A program made the translations under genes and the position numbers. Below the pieces are notes generated by a model. It saw only the letters and a list, made by a program, of their open reading frames with translations. It did not search any database and was not told the origin of the DNA. A stretch of DNA of 64,000 bases from Gynuella sunshinyii YC6258 (GTDB lineage Bacteria > Pseudomonadota > Gammaproteobacteria > Pseudomonadales > Natronospirillaceae), in assembly GCF_000940805.1 (NCBI RefSeq), contig NZ_CP007142.1, positions 3,262,593 to 3,326,592 on the forward strand, read 5' to 3'. This document shows positions 8,060 to 16,621 of the stretch, piece by piece (positions within the stretch are counted from its first letter, which is position 1; each line of letters begins with the position of its first letter).

Positions 8060-9610
8060 CTAGCTATTTGAGTTGTCCTGGATACTCGGCAGTAGTTGCA
8101 AGGGCATCAGTTCGTTGTGCCGTGCCGCTTTGATCAATGCGGTGGCCTGTTCGATGTCTGTGGCGAAATATCGGTCACGATCATAGAACGGGACTTGTTC
8201 CCGCAGTAAGGCTTTGGCCTGTTCCAGCAGTTCGGTGGTTTTTAATGGGGAGCGGAAATCGAGTCCCTGAGCTGCTGCCAGGTATTCTACAGCGAGGATG
8301 CCTCGGGTATTTTCGGCCATATCTTTCAATCGTCGAGCTGCGAATGTCGCCATGGAAACGTGGTCTTCCTGGTTGGCAGAGGTGGGCAGGCTGTCGATTG
8401 AAGCTGGGTGGGCATAGGTTTTGTTTTCACTTGCCAGTGCCGCAGCAGTGACTTGAGCAATCATGAAGCCAGAGTTGACGCCACCATTTTCTACCAGAAA
8501 TGGTGGTAGTTTGCTTAGGTTGCTGTCGATCAGTAGCGCCATCCGTCGTTCCGAAAGTGCACCTGTTTCCGCCAATGCCAGGGCAATATTGTCGGCTGCC
8601 ATTGCCACAGGTTCTGCGTGGAAATTGCCGCCTGAAATAATGTCGCCTTCATCCACAAATACCAATGGGTTGTCAGATACTGCATTGGCTTCAATGCATA
8701 GAGTACGGGCTGCATTACGAAGTTGCTCCAAACAGGCACCCATAACCTGGGGCTGACAACGTAAAGAATAGGGGTCCTGAACCTTTTCGCAACCCGCATG
8801 TGATCGTCCGATTTCACTGCTATCACTCAGTAGGTGACGATAGCTGGCAGCAACATCGATCTGACTCTGATGACCGCGGGCCAGATGGATGCGTTCGTCG
8901 AATGGCTTACGACTACCCAAAGCTGCCTCAACGGACATGGCTCCACAGGTTACAGCAGTGGCAAACAGGTCTTCTGCTTCAAACAGTCCTTCCAGTGCAA
9001 AAGCCGTGGATGCCTGTGTACCATTGAGCAATGCCAGTCCTTCTTTAGGGGCCAGCATAATTGGTTCCAGTCCTGCCACTACCAGGGCTTCTTTGCCTGA
9101 AATAATCTCGCCGTGATAACGGGCGTGTCCTTCGCCGAGTAGTACGGCGCTCATATGTGCCAGAGGTGCCAAGTCACCAGATGCTCCTACAGAGCCTTTC
9201 TGGGGAATGCAGGGATAGACCTCATGATTGATCAACTGCATCAAAGCCTCAATGACTTCCAGTCGAATACCGGAAAACCCTCGTGCCAGACTGTTGACCT
9301 TTAGGGTCATGATCAGTTTGACGGTATCGTCATGCATGAGACTACCGGTGCCCGCTGCGTGAGACAGGACAATACTGCGTTGCAGTTGTTCCAGGTCTTC
9401 AGTAGCGATACGGGTGTTTGCCAGTAAACCGAACCCGGTGTTGATGCCGTAGACTGTTCGCCCCTGTGATATGACATTTGCAACCAGGTTGGTGCTGGCC
9501 TGAATAGCAGAACTGGCGCTGTCTGCCAGGCTAACTTTAATTCGGCGACGGCTGATCTGGCGTAGCTGTGACAGGCTGAGCTGTCCAGGCCTTAAGGTGA
9601 ATTCGTACAT
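8060..9610 (-). CDS. hutH: histidine ammonia-lyase
   Basis: A 516-residue histidase that converts L-histidine to trans-urocanate and ammonia in the cytoplasm. The Ala143-Ser144-Gly145 triad in [15 protein letters not shown] forms the MIO electrophile by autocatalytic cyclisation. Other family blocks are YGINTGFG near residue 54 and [14 protein letters not shown] in the C-terminal part. The start is [13 protein letters not shown], with GAGAGAA 6 nt upstream; a frame extension of 7 codons has no better signal. It follows hutU by 28 nt in the hutC-U-H-I-G operon. Confidence 0.96.
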   Translation of the reverse strand: MYEFTLRPGQLSLSQLRQISRRRIKVSLADSASSAIQASTNLVANVISQGRTVYGINTGFGLLANTRIATEDLEQLQRSIVLSHAAGTGSLMHDDTVKLIMTLKVNSLARGFSGIRLEVIEALMQLINHEVYPCIPQKGSVGASGDLAPLAHMSAVLLGEGHARYHGEIISGKEALVVAGLEPIMLAPKEGLALLNGTQASTAFALEGLFEAEDLFATAVTCGAMSVEAALGSRKPFDERIHLARGHQSQIDVAASYRHLLSDSSEIGRSHAGCEKVQDPYSLRCQPQVMGACLEQLRNAARTLCIEANAVSDNPLVFVDEGDIISGGNFHAEPVAMAADNIALALAETGALSERRMALLIDSNLSKLPPFLVENGGVNSGFMIAQVTAAALASENKTYAHPASIDSLPTSANQEDHVSMATFAARRLKDMAENTRGILAVEYLAAAQGLDFRSPLKTTELLEQAKALLREQVPFYDRDRYFATDIEQATALIKAARHNELMPLQLLPSIQDNSNS

Positions 9611-9638
9611 GTTCGGTTCTCTCTCGGTCATCAGACGG

Positions 9639-11303
9639 TTAAGGGATCATTGGCAATTTCAGGCCATGTAAGTGAGCGCAGGCAATCGCGCTGTCATAGC
9701 CGGCATCGGCATGACGCATGACGCCGGTGGCCGGATCATTGGTCAGCACTCTGGCGATGCGTTCGTCAGCTTCGTGGCTGCCATCACAAACAATTACTAC
9801 GCCAGCATGCTGGGAGAACCCCATGCCCACGCCGCCGCCATGATGAAGGGACACCCATGTTGCACCAGAAGCGGTATTCAACAATGCATTCAGTAGTGGC
9901 CAGTCTGATACTGCGTCTGAACCATCACACATTGCCTCGGTTTCCCGATTGGGGCTCGCGACGGAGCCGGAATCCAGGTGATCACGACCAATAACGATCG
10001 GAGCAGACAGCTCTCCATTCCTAACCATCTCATTGAATGCCAGTCCCAGTTTAGCCCGCTGACCAAGTCCTACCCAGCAGATACGGGCCGGTAGTCCTTG
10101 AAACTGGATGCGTTCGCGAGCCATATCGAGCCAGTGGTGCAGGTGGTTGTCATCGGCAATAAGTGCTTTGACCTTGGCATCGGTTTTATAGATATCTTCT
10201 GGATCTCCGGACAGTGCTGCCCAACGGAATGGGCCAATGCCCCGGCAGAACAGAGGGCGAATGTAAGCCGGAACAAAGCCGGGGAAGTCGAATGCGTTTT
10301 CGACTCCTTCTTCAAATGCCATTTGGCGGATATTGTTGCCGTAGTCGAAAGTCGGGACACCCATCTCTTTGAAGGCAAGCATGGCTTTTACGTGACGGGC
10401 CATGGTTTGTTTGGCTGCTTTGACGGTAGCTGTCGGGTTTTGTTGCGCAGCCAGGCGATATGACTCCCAATCCATGTCCAGGGGCAAGTAACCATTAAGG
10501 GGATCATGAGCAGAGGTTTGGTCGGTCACCATATCTGGCCGGATTCTGCGTTGTACCAGCTCTGGCAGTACTTCAGCGGCGTTCGCACACAAACCGATGG
10601 AAATGGTTTTGCCTTCGGAGGTATAACGCTGAATACGTGTCAGTGCATCATCGAGATCACTGGCTTGTTCGTCCAGATAACCGGTACGCAGGCGAAAATC
10701 GATCCGGCTTTGTTGACACTCGATGTTCAGTGAACAGGCACCTGCTAGCGTCGCTGCCAATGGCTGTGCTCCTCCCATGCCACCGAGGCCCGCAGTCAGA
10801 ATCCAACGACCATTGAGGTTGCCGTGATAATGCTGACGGCCGGCTTCAACAAAGGTTTCGTAGGTTCCCTGGACAATACCTTGGCTACCGATGTATATCC
10901 ATGAACCGGCGGTCATTTGCCCATACATTGCCAGTCCTTTGGCATCGAGTTCATTAAAGTGTTCCCAGGTAGCCCAGTGTGGAACCAGATTGGAATTGGC
11001 TATTAAAACCCTTGGTGCATTGGAATGGGTTTTGAACACACCAACAGGTTTACCAGACTGTATCAGCAGGGTTTCGTCCGCTTCCAGGGTTTTGAGGGTT
11101 TCAACTATTCGGTCAAAACATTCCCAATTGCGTGCGGCACGACCGATTCCACCGTAAACCACCAGTTCCTGTGGGTTTTCTGCCACTTCCGGGTCGAGGT
11201 TGTTCATCAGCATGCGTAGAGGTGCTTCAGTCAACCAGCTTTTGGCATTTAATTGAGAGCCTCTTGGGGCGCGTATTTCAATGTCGCGATGGCGTAAGTT
11301 CAT
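9639..11303 (-). CDS. hutU: urocanate hydratase
   Basis: A 554-residue urocanase that adds water to urocanate to give 4-imidazolone-5-propionate, using tightly bound NAD+. Signatures: [19 protein letters not shown] near residue 48, the NAD-binding [21 protein letters not shown] near 170, [14 protein letters not shown] near 260, and [15 protein letters not shown] with the conserved active-site Cys. Start [15 protein letters not shown] is chosen for its GAGG ribosome-binding site at spacing 8; an upstream in-frame ATG (10 codons earlier) is possible. A HutC-type operator lies 29 nt upstream, so hutU probably has its own repressed promoter inside the operon. Confidence 0.96.
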   Translation of the reverse strand: MNLRHRDIEIRAPRGSQLNAKSWLTEAPLRMLMNNLDPEVAENPQELVVYGGIGRAARNWECFDRIVETLKTLEADETLLIQSGKPVGVFKTHSNAPRVLIANSNLVPHWATWEHFNELDAKGLAMYGQMTAGSWIYIGSQGIVQGTYETFVEAGRQHYHGNLNGRWILTAGLGGMGGAQPLAATLAGACSLNIECQQSRIDFRLRTGYLDEQASDLDDALTRIQRYTSEGKTISIGLCANAAEVLPELVQRRIRPDMVTDQTSAHDPLNGYLPLDMDWESYRLAAQQNPTATVKAAKQTMARHVKAMLAFKEMGVPTFDYGNNIRQMAFEEGVENAFDFPGFVPAYIRPLFCRGIGPFRWAALSGDPEDIYKTDAKVKALIADDNHLHHWLDMARERIQFQGLPARICWVGLGQRAKLGLAFNEMVRNGELSAPIVIGRDHLDSGSVASPNRETEAMCDGSDAVSDWPLLNALLNTASGATWVSLHHGGGVGMGFSQHAGVVIVCDGSHEADERIARVLTNDPATGVMRHADAGYDSAIACAHLHGLKLPMIP

Positions 11304-11331
11304 GCTGGTGTCCTCATGTATTTGAATGTTC

Positions 11332-11344
11332 ATGTATATACAAG
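11332..11344. promoter_or_regulatory. HutC operator upstream of hutU
   Basis: Contains the perfect palindrome TGTATATACA at 11333-11342. This matches the TGTA-N2-TACA half-sites reported for pseudomonad HutC. The same core occurs once more, upstream of hutF. It sits just upstream of the hutU ribosome-binding site in the hutC-hutU gap, a position expected for repression of the hutU promoter. The inducer of HutC in known systems is urocanate. Confidence 0.75.
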
Positions 11345-11420
11345 TTAAGGTAACATAAATGGATTTATAGTTGTCCGCAAGTGGCTTTTCTCTGTAGGAG
11401 CGGGATTTATTGTCGAAACG

Positions 11421-12182
11421 TTACCGTCCGAAATGACCGAATAACTGGAATCGTGAGCCGGGGTGCAGCAGCCGTGCGGTGGTGACGATTTGTTCTCCAC
11501 ACCAGGTACGACGACGTATCTGCAGGCAGGGTTCGGAGGAATCAATTTGCAGTTGTCTGCACTCCAGCTCGGTAGCCAGAACGGCTTCAACCAGATGTTC
11601 TCCCTCGGTCATGGGTGCCACTTGCATAAGGTAGACGTAGGGGGTTATTGAGGTAAAATCCTGCTGATCGTATTCTGGCACTAGCGTGGCATTAACCACC
11701 CGTTCCTCGATCTGAATTGGCAGTTCGTTCTCAAAATGCAGCAGCCGGGAGCGAAAAATGGCATGTCCGGTCCTGACTCCCAGGCTCATGGCTTCCTCTA
11801 CACTGGCTCGGCTTTTCTCCAGCAGCATAGGTTCAGAGTGATATCTGCTACCACGAGATGCAACCTCTTCTGCAATATTGTGCACTTCAAACAATGCTGA
11901 GTGTGCTTTTTTTTGCGCTACAAAGGTGCCGAGTCCCTGTTGTCGGGTCAAAACGCCTTCGGCAGTCAGCTCGCGCAGTGCTCTATTGACAGTCATGCGA
12001 CTGACCCCGAGTGCCTGCACTATTTCTGCTTCAGAAGGAATACGTTGATGTGGCTGCCACTGACCACAGTTGATTTTATGCTGAATCGCCTGTTTGACTT
12101 TGGCGTAGATAGGTTGGGGGGTGTCCGGCAGGCCGGCAAAGAGATCGTATAACAGCGGATTGATGGAGGATGACACAGACAC
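11421..12182 (-). CDS. hutC: histidine utilisation repressor, GntR/HutC family
   Basis: A 253-residue GntR-type repressor of the HutC subfamily. The N-terminal winged helix spans about residues 24-92 (PIYAKVKQAIQHKINCGQWQPHQRIPSEAEIVQALGVSRMTVNRALRELTAEGVLTRQQGLGTFVA). The C-terminal UTRA ligand-binding domain begins near residue 100 (FEVHNIAEEVASRGSRYHSE) and runs to the end. The known ligand for HutC is urocanate, which releases the repressor from DNA. The gene lies between hutF (divergent) and hutU, with a TGTATATACA operator on each side, so it probably controls both units and possibly itself. Confidence 0.93.
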   Translation of the reverse strand: MSVSSSINPLLYDLFAGLPDTPQPIYAKVKQAIQHKINCGQWQPHQRIPSEAEIVQALGVSRMTVNRALRELTAEGVLTRQQGLGTFVAQKKAHSALFEVHNIAEEVASRGSRYHSEPMLLEKSRASVEEAMSLGVRTGHAIFRSRLLHFENELPIQIEERVVNATLVPEYDQQDFTSITPYVYLMQVAPMTEGEHLVEAVLATELECRQLQIDSSEPCLQIRRRTWCGEQIVTTARLLHPGSRFQLFGHFGR

Positions 12183-12241
12183 TTCCTGATGGCATAAAAA
12201 AACGATTTTAGCGCTTGTTACTTATCTAAAACAATCATAAG

Positions 12242-12253
12242 TTGTATATACAA
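12242..12253. promoter_or_regulatory. HutC operator in the hutC-hutF divergent promoter
   Basis: The palindrome TTGTATATACAA, 28 bp upstream of the hutF ATG and 59 bp upstream of the hutC start. Its core is identical to that of the hutU site. The placement would allow one bound HutC dimer to repress hutF and to autoregulate hutC. Confidence 0.78.
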
Positions 12254-12281
12254 TTTAATTTTATAAAAACATGAGTTGATT

Positions 12282-13664
12282 ATGTCTCATCAATTTTTTG
12301 CCCCCAGGGCTCTGCTGCCGAATGGTTGGGCCAACCACGTTTTGATGAAAGTGGAGGACGGTGTATTTACTCACCTGCAACCGGACACCCATCTTTCGCA
12401 TTTAGTGGACACCCACTTCGATGGATCGGTGACAGTATTGGCAGGGCCAGTGTTGCCGACTGTAGCTAACCTGCACTCTCATGCTTTTCAACGCCTGATG
12501 GCAGGAATGGCGGAGGTGGCTATCCAGCCGCAGGACAGTTTCTGGAGTTGGCGCGATGCGATGTACCGGCTGGTAGCGGAGGTTTCAGTGGACGATCTCG
12601 AAACGATCGCCAGTTGGCTTTATATCGAGTTGTTGAAAGGAGGCTATTCGCAGGTTGCCGAATTTCATTACCTTCATCATCTGATTGGGTCATTAAGAAG
12701 GTCGGGTACAGAGATGGGGGAGAGTCTGATACGTGCAGCGGATCAGGTGGGTATCGGCCTCACGCTTTTGCCTGCGCTATATCAGTATGGAGGCTTTGCC
12801 GAGCAATCACCGAGTCGTGGACAGCGGCGATTTATTCAGTCGACTTCGGAGTATATGGCTCAGTATCAGCAATATCAGTTACTGCTGCAGGGGCATTCGT
12901 TACACCGGCTGGGTATTTGTTTTCATTCCCTGCGGGCCGTTTCTTTAACAGCAATTGATCAGGTTCTGGCGCAGCTTCACAGTGACGAACCGATACATAT
13001 TCATATCGCTGAACAGCAAAAGGAAGTCGATGATTGTCTGAACTGGTCTGGAAAGCGACCTGTAGAGTTATTATTGGAGCGTTTCGCGGTCAATTCGTGT
13101 TGGAGTCTGATTCATGCGACCCATTTGACTTCAAAAGAGATGAACGATCTGGCATGTAGTGGTGCTGTAGCAGGTATTTGTCCTACTACCGAGGCTAATC
13201 TGGGAGATGGTATTTTTCCGGCGACTGAGTTTGAACAAGCTGGTGGTCTGTGGGGGGTGGGTTCTGACAGTCATGTCAGTACGTCGCTGCAAGAGGAGTT
13301 ACGGTGGTTTGAATATGGTCAGCGTTTGCAACAACAGAGGCGTAATCGGCTTTGGTCACCTTCAGAACCCAGGGTCGGAGATCATCTGCTGCAGATGGCA
13401 TTGGCTGGAGGTAACCGGGCCTGTGGTGTCCAGCTTGGGTTGAGTATAGGTGGTCGGGCGGACTTTATGGTTTGGGATGAGCAGCAACCTTTTGTGCGTT
13501 ACAGCCGGTCAGAGGATTTGTTGAATCGATGGTTGTTCGCAATGAATGTCTCTCCTATTCGGGATGTGTATGTGGCGGGCGAATGTCAGATTCAAGAAGG
13601 CCGACATAGGCTGGAAGATGAAATTAACCTTCAGTTTGGTGAGTTGCTGAGACGATTTTTTTGA
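12282..13664 (+). CDS. hutF: N-formimino-L-glutamate deiminase carrying an in-frame REP pair
   Basis: A 460-residue amidohydrolase that converts N-formimino-L-glutamate to N-formyl-L-glutamate and ammonia, feeding HutG. Motifs: FFAPRALLPNGW at the N terminus, the metal site NLHSHAFQRLMAGMAE, HIHIAEQQKEVDDC, the LIHATHLT block and GSDSHVSTSLQEELRWFEYGQR. The start is the ATG at 12282 (MSHQFF); a TTG two codons earlier is unlikely. Unusual: between the N-terminal strand (DGVFTHL) and LAGPVLP there is QPDTHLSHLVDTHFDGSVTV, roughly nine residues longer than I recall for pseudomonad HutF. It is encoded by two tandem GGACACCC repeat units. The catalytic core is untouched, so the enzyme is probably active. 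Confidence 0.92.
   Translation: MSHQFFAPRALLPNGWANHVLMKVEDGVFTHLQPDTHLSHLVDTHFDGSVTVLAGPVLPTVANLHSHAFQRLMAGMAEVAIQPQDSFWSWRDAMYRLVAEVSVDDLETIASWLYIELLKGGYSQVAEFHYLHHLIGSLRRSGTEMGESLIRAADQVGIGLTLLPALYQYGGFAEQSPSRGQRRFIQSTSEYMAQYQQYQLLLQGHSLHRLGICFHSLRAVSLTAIDQVLAQLHSDEPIHIHIAEQQKEVDDCLNWSGKRPVELLLERFAVNSCWSLIHATHLTSKEMNDLACSGAVAGICPTTEANLGDGIFPATEFEQAGGLWGVGSDSHVSTSLQEELRWFEYGQRLQQQRRNRLWSPSEPRVGDHLLQMALAGGNRACGVQLGLSIGGRADFMVWDEQQPFVRYSRSEDLLNRWLFAMNVSPIRDVYVAGECQIQEGRHRLEDEINLQFGELLRRFF
12383..12419 (+). repeat. two REP units inside the hutF reading frame
   Basis: GGACACCC occurs at 12383-12390 and, as the full GGACACCCACTTC, at 12407-12419, 24 bp apart in the same orientation. The unit is shared with the hutH-hutI spacer copies (7978-7990 and 8009-8021 in reverse complement). 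The repeats are read as PDTHL and VDTHF in hutF. Confidence 0.7.
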
Positions 13665-14025
13665 GGTTCTCATTATAGTGAAGGGTGACTTGAGAGTTCA
13701 TTTTCTTGCGATTGCGCTCGCTAATGTTATGAGTGTTCAATCTATGTTCATTGATTTGGTATTTGATGGAATCGCTGGCTCGGTGGCTACTATTCGATAG
13801 GCATGCTATGTCTGCAATGAGCTTATAGGACACCCGTTGCAAGTATTTCAGATTGAAATGATTTATTCGGTGGGTGTCCATCAATGAATGAGATTGACTG
13901 GACACCCACCTGAGTAAAACATGGCTTCGCAATATATGGTGATCGATTAAATTAAGATCAGTGTTTAAGCAAATAGTTGACAGCACAGGAAAATCCTCGC
14001 TGTCATATTTTGTTGAAATGATGGT
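13665..14025. other. intergenic region with REP elements, no gene
   Basis: 361 bases between the convergent hutF and yebC-family genes. A single GGACACCC core lies at 13828-13835 and an inverted REP pair at 13869-13910 (see below). A 120-codon minus-strand frame crosses it but shows no family resemblance and runs through the repeats, so it is not called. No strong terminator was recognised. Confidence 0.6.
13869..13910. repeat. inverted REP pair (REPIN-like)
   Basis: Perfect 12-bp inverted repeat: GGTGGGTGTCCA at 13869-13880 and TGGACACCCACC at 13899-13910, separated by 18 bp. This is the only head-to-head arrangement of the core seen in the window. The layout is that of a REPIN, the mobile unit thought to be moved by RAYT transposases. 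It may also form a hairpin in the hutF or yebC-family transcript. Confidence 0.8.
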
Positions 14026-14745
14026 TTAGGCATTCTCAACATTGTGATAGACCTGTTGGACATCATCCAGGTCGTTGAGTATTGCCAGAAACCTTTCGAA
14101 CAAGGCCACATCATCTCCACTAATGGTTGTATAAGTCTGTGGCACAAATTGGATTTCATCCACTTCAAAGTCCACATCAGGAATCAGGTCCTGCAAGGCC
14201 TGTTTGGCTTTGAAGTATTCTGTGTTGGGGGCAAATACTGAGAGCTTGCCATCTTCGTTTTCGATGTCGGTAACGTCCACGTCTGCTTCCATCAGCGCTT
14301 CCAGTACTGCTTCTTCATCTTCATAACTGAATACGAAGATCGCCAAGTGGTCAAACATGTGGCTGACACTTCCCTGAGTTCCGATTTTACACTTGGTCTT
14401 GGTAAATGCTTGGCGAACATCGCCAAAAGTGCGGTTGGGATTGTCAGTCAGACATTCAATAATTGCCATTGAACCACCCGGGCCGTAACCCTCATACCGC
14501 GCGGATGAATAATCTTCACCTCCACCACCTTTGGCTTTATCGATTGCCTTCTCGATGACATGTGCTGGTACTTGTTCTTTCTTGGCTCGGTCAATCAGGC
14601 TTCGAAGTGCGAGATTTCCAGCAGGGTCAATGCCCCCAGCCTTGGCACAGACATACAACTCCCGACCATAGCGGCTGTATAGCTTTGCCTTCATATCTGA
14701 TGTTTTTGCCATCGACTCTTTGCGATTTTGATACGCGCGACCCAT
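14026..14745 (-). CDS. YebC/PmpR-family regulator (YeeN-like)
   Basis: A 239-residue member of the YebC/TACO1 family, proteins described as DNA-binding regulators and more recently as factors that relieve ribosome stalling at proline-rich stretches. The family N terminus [15 protein letters not shown] is intact. The conserved blocks [49 protein letters not shown] and [34 protein letters not shown] follow. The C-terminal domain is acidic ([25 protein letters not shown]). The N-terminal [10 protein letters not shown] form is the one seen in YeeN-type paralogues. It is not next to ruvC, the usual place of the canonical yebC, which supports a paralogue. Confidence 0.9.
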   Translation of the reverse strand: MGRAYQNRKESMAKTSDMKAKLYSRYGRELYVCAKAGGIDPAGNLALRSLIDRAKKEQVPAHVIEKAIDKAKGGGGEDYSSARYEGYGPGGSMAIIECLTDNPNRTFGDVRQAFTKTKCKIGTQGSVSHMFDHLAIFVFSYEDEEAVLEALMEADVDVTDIENEDGKLSVFAPNTEYFKAKQALQDLIPDVDFEVDEIQFVPQTYTTISGDDVALFERFLAILNDLDDVQQVYHNVENA

Positions 14746-14973
14746 ACGGTGGATGCTCCATAGAAAAGAAGGCGCGATTTTACTGACAAGCGTTGAATAA
14801 TGAAAAGAGAAAAGGATATAAAAGCAAGACAGACTCTAAAGAACTTTTTTATATGAAGTTCGTGACAGAAAAAGACTCAGTGCGCCTAGATATGGAAAAA
14901 TGAGTTTTCAGTATCACAGTTTGAAACCGTACGTTTGGTAGTTTGGTTATGCTGTTTTGATTGAGCTGTCATT

Positions 14974-15939
14974 TTACCCTGCTAACAAGTTAGGTGGCAT
15001 TCGACTCAGGTTGAAACAGTCTTTGATTCTTTCAAACGATGATTTTTGACCGGCAAAACATTTGAACTGTTTTTCAAAACGTTGGGTCAAACGATGCCAT
15101 TGCGCCTCCGAGATATCCAGACGTGTAAGTATCGGTGGTTGTTGGTTATCAATGAACCCCGGTTTGTCTTCCCGCATGGCTCGTCCGGTCCAATCCACCA
15201 GTTCCAGATAATCTTTGATCGAAAAAGGTATGCCTTCCGGCATCTCTTGTTTGATATGACCGATAAATGGCATGAGCTCACTCGGTTGTTGACGGTTGTT
15301 CTGGATGGATAGGATACGTTTTTGAATCGAAGTGTGATCGGAGGTTTCAGGAGTGGCTGCGATGTTGGCCCGGACGGGATTGAGATCGACATAGGCCATG
15401 CAGGCCATGAGTGCTTTTTCGTCCAGTAATGCCTGGGATTTAAACCGGCCTTCCCAAAAACGGCCGGTGCACTGATCTTCCTGATTAGCTCGGCGGGCAA
15501 TTCCTTCGTTTAACACCGCCATGAAACGACTGATGGAGGTTAATGTTTCGCGCCATTGTTCGACCAATGTCATTAATATTTTCTCCTCAGCCGGAGAGAA
15601 ACGATCACCGTTAAGGTAACGATGACTCAAGGGAACGCCTTTGTAGAGGCGATGCCAGCGGGTAATAACCTCTTCCATCGACCATTGTTCGCTTTGCCTG
15701 AGATTAACATGGAGTACCACATGCACGTGGTTGGTCATGACGGCATAGGCACAGATATCAATGGCGAAAATCTCACTCAGCCATAACAAGCGGTCTTCGA
15801 CCCATTGACGGCGATGTTCGTAGCTGGTTTGAGTGAGAGGATCGAAACCACAGAGAAAAGCCCGCCGGACACAACGGGAGATACAGTGATAGTACGGGGT
15901 GGCATCGAGTGATATTTGCGACTTCCTTGATCGGGCCAT
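14974..15939 (-). mobile_element. REP-associated tyrosine transposase (RAYT, Y1/IS200-like)
   Basis: A 321-residue protein of the TnpA-REP family, single-strand transposases that recognise REP hairpins. The start MARSRKSQISLDATPYYHCISRC has AGGA 7 nt upstream; the 25-codon extension in the same frame lies over a repeat. The HUH metal-binding pair is His71-Val-His73 (AVMTNHVHVVLHV). Typical RAYT blocks follow: NEGIARRANQEDQCTGRFWEGRFKSQALLDEKALMACMAYVDLNPVRANI. The gene appears intact. It is single copy in the window and sits in the middle of the GGGTGTCC repeat cloud, with copies on both sides. RAYTs are usually domesticated single-copy genes rather than self-spreading insertion sequences. 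Confidence 0.9.
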
Positions 15940-15972
15940 AGCTGTATCCTGATAAATATACAGTATCGAATA

Positions 15973-15999
15973 ATGCCTGCTATCGGAAAATTGATCAAG
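15973..15999 (+). repeat. 27-bp direct repeat, copy 1 (beside the RAYT start)
   Basis: The 27 bases beginning ATGCCTGCTATCGGAAAATT are identical to those at 16175-16201. The homology continues loosely for about 15 bases (a TTAACATG block just after each copy). The copies are 202 bp apart. Confidence 0.85.
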
Positions 16000-16157
16000 T
16001 TTTAAAGTTAACATGAGTGCCTATGATCAATACCATACCAGAATCATTGGGTGTCCAATAAATAGCCAGAGTGAGTGTCGGCTAAGCAATGCCTCAAAGA
16101 AACCCACAAACGGTGCCTCTGGAATAAAAGGTGATGGCGTTTAAGATAGGGTTAGGT

Positions 16158-16237
16158 GGGTGTCCTATTTACTGATGCCTGCTATCGGAAAATTGATCAA
16201 GCCTTAACATGGGTGTCTCCTGAAAGTGTGGGTGTCC
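16158..16237 (+). repeat. cluster of three REP cores upstream of the RAYT
   Basis: GGGTGTCC at 16158-16165, GGGTGTCT at 16211-16218 and GGGTGTCC at 16230-16237, all in the same orientation. A further isolated core is at 16049-16056. The core is identical to the units in the hut locus. Confidence 0.7.
16175..16201 (+). repeat. 27-bp direct repeat, copy 2
   Basis: Identical to 15973-15999. It is flanked on the left by the REP core at 16158 and on the right by a variant core at 16211, as if the RAYT 5' flank had been duplicated together with REP units. Confidence 0.85.
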
Positions 16238-16621
16238 CCTGAAATTTTAAACAGCTTCCATGACAGACGCCGGATATAATGTCTTCGTGACCGTCATTTC
16301 ATCATGAGCTCATGTGACAGGAAGGACCAGGGCTAGACATATTTGAAAGTCTCTCAGTATTGAGGGGTTGGGTCGATTTTGTTTGATAGTCCGGGGGCGT
16401 CCATATATGTCCTGTTTAACCTTGTCGCCTCAATAATCAGTGCAGTTGTCTGAACGAATAGGGAGGTATATGGGGAGATGGGAACTGTCTGCTAAACTGT
16501 GTTCTTCTGTTGATCTGGCTGTTAGCCATCGCGGATACGTTTGTATGGTGCGACGATACTCAATCAGAACGAGTATGGGGTTAACCAAAATCAAATAACG
16601 ATAAAGACAAGGCAAGGTAGT

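Larger units (their letters stand above)
15940..16621. other. intergenic region rich in REP cores, upstream of the RAYT and metY
   Basis: 682 bases between divergent RAYT and metY. REP cores GGGTGTCC lie at 16049-16056, 16158-16165 and 16230-16237, with a one-base variant at 16211. A 27-bp direct repeat occurs at 15973-15999 and 16175-16201. The stretch 16260-16600 has no recognised motif and must contain the metY promoter. I looked for a SAM-responsive riboswitch there and did not recognise one. Confidence 0.55.

Noticed and set aside
9847-9858. GGACACCC inside hutU (also near 10357), taken at first as REP copies
   Set aside because: They encode strongly conserved urocanase residues ([10 protein letters not shown] and GVPTFDYG), so they are codon coincidences.
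13624-13986. 120-codon minus-strand frame after hutF
   Set aside because: It overlaps the hutF 3' end, runs through the REP repeats and has no ribosome-binding site or family resemblance; it is an accidental frame.
16240-16621. Possible SAM riboswitch before metY
   Set aside because: No recognisable conserved core of a SAM or SAH riboswitch class was found on reading.
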